Shown in pieces: positions 60,248-64,000 of a stretch of DNA of 64,000 nucleotides; the first letter of the stretch is position 1; every line of letters begins with the position of its first letter. The stretch is from Enterocloster alcoholdehydrogenati (GTDB lineage Bacteria > Bacillota > Clostridia > Lachnospirales > Lachnospiraceae), in assembly GCF_013282095.1 (NCBI RefSeq), contig NZ_BLTJ01000015.1, positions 1 to 64,000 on the forward strand. Direction: 5' to 3'. The notes under the pieces are model-generated. The model worked only from the letters and a program-made list of their open reading frames with translations, was not told where the DNA came from and did not search any database. The translations under genes and the position numbers were made by a program.

Positions 60248-63019
60248 TTATTCATCCTTATGGATGACCGGACTGTATGCCTGCCCGGAAAGCTTATTTT
60301 TTGTGTTTAGGTTGATGTAGTCATAAATATAAGCGATCTCACTGACCGGAAGTGTTACCTGATAATGTCGGGATATATCCTGAAAACTGTTTGTTACCTG
60401 TTGAATAAAACCAGAGTGAAGCTGCTCAAAATCCCCAAGATTTTGGTAATGTTCAATTGGGGTCTTTGTGACCAGACGCTCTACTAGGCAGCACAGATGA
60501 ACATACAGCCCAATTATGCTCCTGTCGGCAATTCGGCGTTCGGTTATTTTTTGCAGGTAGCTTACGGCCTGCTCCACCTCGTCTAAAAGCTTGGATGGAT
60601 TTAAAATGGTGATGGATTCCACCACATTTTGAAGAGAAAAATTCTTTAAAAGATTCTGATTAAAGCTTTCCATCTGCTCTTCATTTAGGTAATTCGAGAA
60701 TAGAGCATTCAGCTTTTCTGCTGCATCCATGGAAATGATGTCTTCCAGAGAAATAAAGGGTATCCCTTCAATTTCCGGATTAAACAGGCCAATGATGCAC
60801 TTTACGTGATATTGGCGGAAAATCTCATCCCGACTTCCGTTTTTTACCAGTCGGTAATAATCGTAGGCAATAAATTTTAAGGGGATGGAGGGCCCGGAGG
60901 TTTTTATGATCAGTTCCTTTAATTTTTCTGTGGTATTGATTCCGTTTTCTCCGCTAAAGATTACAGCATCTTCCTTCAGAGCGTTATTGATGATCCGATA
61001 GGTACAGATGGTGCTCTCGCTGGCTTGTTTTAGAATTTCCTCCAAATGTTTTCCGCTGCAAATCCCCATACCAATATCCACGGCCAGAGCTGTGGAGATA
61101 TTATTGATAATGCCAATGTTTATATTAGGCAGTCCTTTTATCTTTTCATGGATCTGTTCTAAAGATCCCATATCCACTAAAAGAATAATATCCTGTCCGG
61201 TTATATAATGTTCAATGTGTTTTTCTAACAGCTTAGCTGCATCCTCCATCTGCGTATCCAGAGGCATATCAATAGCGTCAAAGACCTTTCGGCCGATAAT
61301 TTGATTGGCTGCATCGGCTATACTGGAGGCAGTTGCGTAGCCGTGGCTTAAAATAATGCCTGCGGCTGAAATGTTATGAATCATCTGACGCTGATTTTTT
61401 ATATCCAGGAGCAAAAGAAGCTGGTTTAATGTATTGACCTCGATATCCAGGTTTGCTTTAATCAAACTTATAATCCGGGAAGTAATGTCCGCTTCTTTTG
61501 GAAAAGAACTGCTTATATCCTGATACATATCCTCAATCTCGCGCTGGTTCTGCTTCAGCCATTGATCAATGAGATTATTCCCCTGAAGCTGGATATAAAG
61601 GCATCGGGCAAGGAGATGGCTGTACTTCTTGGAAAGACTGATACCGTACATCTCGCTTACTGATTCAAATACCTGGTTGATTAACTGTTCCCAGGTAACT
61701 AACTTGATATTAACAAGTTTTTGCTCATAGAGCAGATAATCGTTGAAGTCATAAAGCTGTTTCATGCCCTCCTGGATCATCTGTTCAAAGGATAGGCGTT
61801 CCTGCCTGTACTCTTCAAAGGCTTCCAATATCATCTGGTAAAACTGGACAGCCTGAGCTAAAGACGTATCCCTGCTGTAACTGTTCATATGTATCATGCG
61901 CCGATTCTGATCGGTGATTTCCAGCTTTAGAGATGAAAGCATATATTCGGGAAGATGGTAGCTTTGAATGGAAATACAGTCCTCTTGTTTCTCCAGATAA
62001 GCGCCGGCACAGCTGCTGGTAATGCAGTTGATCAGGCCGTCAATATTATTTTCAAATGGGAATTCCAGGATACAATGAAATGCATTCTGGCTGATACTCA
62101 CATCCACTCCCATTCGTCTTCCCTGGGATTTTAAGAAAGATACCAGCATTTCCTCCCGCTCATCTGCTGTCCGCTCCTGGAGTGCAGGTATCGGAATTAC
62201 AATGGGGATCATCCGTGACAGGGGTTTAAAAAGTACCTCTGCCGGTGGTTTTGCCGTAGAAAAAATGAGCCTTGCGTTGGATTCAAACACCCGGTCATCG
62301 TCTGCGGAACTTTTGTACTGCCCCGATGTCAGGAAGGAACAGATCAGTTCCTGGCTGGAAAAGGGCAGCCGGTCGATCTCATCAAAAAAGAGAACGCCTC
62401 CATTTGCTCTGGAAAGCCAGCCCTTACCGTCTTCTGCGCCGCAGAAGGAGAGAGCAAATCGCTCTTCGTTTTGGGCATATTCAGTGCAGTCTACAGCTAC
62501 ATAGGGTGGTGGGGCGGAGGATGTGTTCACCAGTGTGCAAGTATTAACCCCATATTCAAACATTAAACGTGCCAGAAAGGACTTTCCGGTTCCGGCTGCT
62601 CCATAGAAGAGGGCCGGAAGCCCATTGGGCGGATATTTGACAGCGGCCTTGCACTGTTCGATGCAGGGGCTTAGGCTTAAACCGAATCCGATGGCTTTCT
62701 GAAAATCCATTCGTTCGTCAACAGAGCGGCATTTGCGCTGAAACTCATCCAGACCGGAGAATACACAGGTGTCCAGGCCTGTCTGGGTTTCCCGTTCCAC
62801 ATTTTTTCTATGGAAGAAGTAGACTGGGCGTGAATTTACTTTTATGGCCCGTTCTTCCTTTACCAGTTCGTTGAGATACTGGCTTGCCAGATTCCGTGAA
62901 ATATTTAAAGACTCACTGATATGGTTGGCCGTAAAATATTTTAAATTTTTCAGAGTGAAGTTCCGGCTGATTTTTTCTAAATATTGATAAAGTTCTTCTT
63001 TTGTGCTGAGCATATGCAT
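60248..63019 (-). CDS. LevR/DagR-like AAA+ and PRD regulator with altered GAFTGA motif
   Basis: 923 aa (ATG 63013 is an alternative start, better spaced from GGGAG). N-terminal winged helix (ANHISESLNISRNLASQYLNEL, 31-52), AAA+ domain with Walker A GAAGTGKS (140-147) and Walker B GGVLFFDEID (207-216), then a PRD (about 440-535), an EIIA-Man-like domain with active-site His in IILSHGYATASS (about 553-564), an EIIB-like region and a C-terminal PRD (about 815-905). In LevR-type activators the AAA+ GAFTGA loop contacts sigma-54; here the aligned stretch reads GAEDGK (194-199), so sigma-54 activation is doubtful. No -24/-12 promoter was found. It probably controls its own PTS operon. Confidence 0.85.
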   Translation of the reverse strand: MHMLSTKEELYQYLEKISRNFTLKNLKYFTANHISESLNISRNLASQYLNELVKEERAIKVNSRPVYFFHRKNVERETQTGLDTCVFSGLDEFQRKCRSVDERMDFQKAIGFGLSLSPCIEQCKAAVKYPPNGLPALFYGAAGTGKSFLARLMFEYGVNTCTLVNTSSAPPPYVAVDCTEYAQNEERFALSFCGAEDGKGWLSRANGGVLFFDEIDRLPFSSQELICSFLTSGQYKSSADDDRVFESNARLIFSTAKPPAEVLFKPLSRMIPIVIPIPALQERTADEREEMLVSFLKSQGRRMGVDVSISQNAFHCILEFPFENNIDGLINCITSSCAGAYLEKQEDCISIQSYHLPEYMLSSLKLEITDQNRRMIHMNSYSRDTSLAQAVQFYQMILEAFEEYRQERLSFEQMIQEGMKQLYDFNDYLLYEQKLVNIKLVTWEQLINQVFESVSEMYGISLSKKYSHLLARCLYIQLQGNNLIDQWLKQNQREIEDMYQDISSSFPKEADITSRIISLIKANLDIEVNTLNQLLLLLDIKNQRQMIHNISAAGIILSHGYATASSIADAANQIIGRKVFDAIDMPLDTQMEDAAKLLEKHIEHYITGQDIILLVDMGSLEQIHEKIKGLPNINIGIINNISTALAVDIGMGICSGKHLEEILKQASESTICTYRIINNALKEDAVIFSGENGINTTEKLKELIIKTSGPSIPLKFIAYDYYRLVKNGSRDEIFRQYHVKCIIGLFNPEIEGIPFISLEDIISMDAAEKLNALFSNYLNEEQMESFNQNLLKNFSLQNVVESITILNPSKLLDEVEQAVSYLQKITERRIADRSIIGLYVHLCCLVERLVTKTPIEHYQNLGDFEQLHSGFIQQVTNSFQDISRHYQVTLPVSEIAYIYDYINLNTKNKLSGQAYSPVIHKDE

Positions 63020-63039
63020 ATGTCTCCCATGTACAGTAG

Positions 63040-63059
63040 CGGGTTTACTTTAAAACCCG
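63040..63059. promoter_or_regulatory. Inverted repeat upstream of the LevR-like gene
   Basis: CGGGTTT (63040-63046) and AAACCCG (63053-63059) form a perfect 7-bp inverted repeat with a 6-bp centre, 21 bp upstream of the regulator start. It may be an operator or a leader hairpin. A minus-strand TATAAT lies at about 63073-63078. Confidence 0.35.
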
Positions 63060-63220
63060 GTTGTCTGGTACATGAGTTATTATACAAAAAGGTGAAAAAA
63101 ATGGAATGGGTTTTATCTATATTAGACAGTCATAAATGGAATTCGGCAGTGTAATGAAAGAAAAGAGACGAAAAAAAGAGGAAGGGGGAGCGAATCGACA
63201 CTGTGACAGACACTTTTCCC

Positions 63221-63248
63221 TTGACTTTCCCACAAAAAAGATTAACAT
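63221..63248 (+). promoter_or_regulatory. Candidate promoter of the MATE efflux gene
   Basis: TTGACT (63221-63226), 16-bp spacer, TAACAT (63243-63248). Confidence 0.45.
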
Positions 63249-63256
63249 TGTAAGTG

Positions 63257-63271
63257 TTTACATTTTGTAAA
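63257..63271. promoter_or_regulatory. Palindrome between promoter and MATE gene
   Basis: TTTACATTTTGTAAA is a perfect inverted repeat (6 bp arms, 3-bp centre) just after the predicted start site, suitable for a repressor of the MarR or TetR kind. Confidence 0.35.
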
Positions 63272-63302
63272 AGAGACGTGAAAGACAAGGGAGACAGGCA
63301 GT

Positions 63303-64000
63303 ATGACAAAAGACATGACCACCGGAAAAATAATGCCCATGCTGGTGCAGTTTACGGTGCCGCTTGTGCTGGGAAATCTGTTCCAGCTGACCTACAACGC
63401 GGCAGACAGCATCATCGTGGGCCATTTTGTGGGAAAGGAAGCGCTGGCAGCAGTGGGAATCTGCAATCCCATCACAACACTGATGATTCTTTTTCTCAAT
63501 GGCCTCTGTATGGGGGCCAGCATCCTGATGGGGATGCAGTATGGAGCAAAAGATTACCATACACTTCGCCGCCAGATCAGCACCACTATGATATCGGGAA
63601 TGGTCTTTTCCATTGTTCTTACCGTCCTGTGCGTGATCTTTGCAGATCCGATTCTGATGCTGATGCAGGTGGATCCTTCAATTATGGAAATGACGAAGGA
63701 ATACCTGCAGATTATTTTCTGGGGTATGATGTTTACCTTTTTGTATAACTTCTTTTCCAGCACCCTGAGAGCTTTGGGGGACAGCCATACGCCGCTGTAT
63801 TTCCTCATTATCAGCGCGGTGTTAAATGTCTTTGGCGATTTGTTTTTCGTGGTGGTTCTGGATGCCGGCAGTAACGGCTGTGCCGTGTCAACGGTGATCA
63901 GCGAGGCGCTGTGCTGTCTGCTTTGTGTTATTTACATACAGAAAAAGGTGCCGGTGCTGCGATTGGGAAGGAAGTGGCTTGTCTTTGACAGCAGCCTTTT
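63303..64000 (+). CDS. MATE-family multidrug efflux transporter, partial (runs off window)
   Basis: The first 232 codons are present, open to the end of the window. MTKDMTTGKIMPMLVQF then VPLVLGNLFQLTYNAADSIIVGHFVG is the standard MATE start, with LAAVGICNPI, GASILMGMQYGAKDY and STLRALGDSHTPLYFLI following; about six membrane helices are visible. It exports cationic drugs or metabolites using sodium or proton gradients. GGAG about 10 bases upstream of the ATG. Confidence 0.93.
   Translation, partial: MTKDMTTGKIMPMLVQFTVPLVLGNLFQLTYNAADSIIVGHFVGKEALAAVGICNPITTLMILFLNGLCMGASILMGMQYGAKDYHTLRRQISTTMISGMVFSIVLTVLCVIFADPILMLMQVDPSIMEMTKEYLQIIFWGMMFTFLYNFFSSTLRALGDSHTPLYFLIISAVLNVFGDLFFVVVLDAGSNGCAVSTVISEALCCLLCVIYIQKKVPVLRLGRKWLVFDSSL

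Noticed and set aside
59725-63302. Possible sigma-54 (-24/-12) promoter for the PTS operon
   Set aside because: I looked for GG-N10-GC type elements upstream of the regulator and of EIIB and saw none; the EIIB gene starts 11 bp after the regulator gene.
63254-63748. 164-codon plus-strand frame overlapping the MATE gene
   Set aside because: It is out of frame with the conserved MATE sequence that starts at 63303 and has no domain of its own.

Overview
The window reads as a chromosomal segment of a low-to-mid GC, Gram-positive, spore-forming gut-type anaerobe of the class Clostridia, most likely Lachnospiraceae. The evidence is a cotJABC spore-coat operon, choline-binding-type cell-wall repeats, a clostridial AdhE preceded by a Rex-type operator, an NADP-type glutamate dehydrogenase, YesMN-type two-component control of a sugar ABC operon, and strong AGGAGG ribosome binding sites throughout. 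No tRNA, rRNA or CRISPR array was seen.

Layout. 1-127: edge of a probable IS256-type insertion sequence. 174-1616: secreted cell-wall-binding repeat protein. 1838-2650: MerR regulator. 2637-5013: an odd minus-strand set of three genes (cytoplasmic binding-protein-like, ABC ATPase, cysteine-rich G3E-type GTPase). 5209-8667: Crp/Fnr regulator and adhE with a clean promoter and Rex site. 8764-12379: two WYL-domain regulators divergent from an RtcB RNA ligase. 12412-33737: a glycan-utilisation locus. Its left arm (minus strand) has GH51, GH38, a NifU-like protein and the YesM/YesN-type pair. Its right arm (plus strand) has a binding lipoprotein, two permeases, an 812-aa protein of unknown family, a GH28-like fusion, a phosphosugar mutase and a GH2 beta-galactosidase. 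None of the enzymes has a signal peptide, so the cell appears to import oligosaccharides and dismantle them inside. 33893-35227: gdhA.

35585-44191 is the most interesting block. It is a complete homologue of the poorly understood enterobacterial yhf operon (regulator YhfZ, PRD-like YhfY, membrane protein YhfT, DUF2620 YhfU, phosphotriesterase-like YhfV, PLP enzymes YhfS and YhfX, phosphopentomutase-like YhfW), with an added amidase-signature protein and a 26-bp near-perfect repeat that flanks the regulator gene. It looks like a self-contained transport and catabolic pathway for an unknown nitrogen-containing, possibly phosphorylated, compound.

44467-50925 encodes a secreted 1806-aa M60-like metalloprotease carrying a dockerin-like calcium-binding domain. 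The next gene encodes a secreted protein with a possible cohesin-like domain plus cell-wall-binding repeats; together they suggest a minimal surface-docked protease. 51017-52147 is cotJABC. 52596-56346 holds an AraC regulator, a TrkH/TrkA (Ktr-type) potassium system and a KdpE-like response regulator without a partner kinase. 56426-63019 (minus strand) is a mannose-family PTS operon headed by a LevR-like regulator whose sigma-54 contact motif is lost, and it contains a neutral-ceramidase-like gene. The window ends inside a MATE efflux gene.
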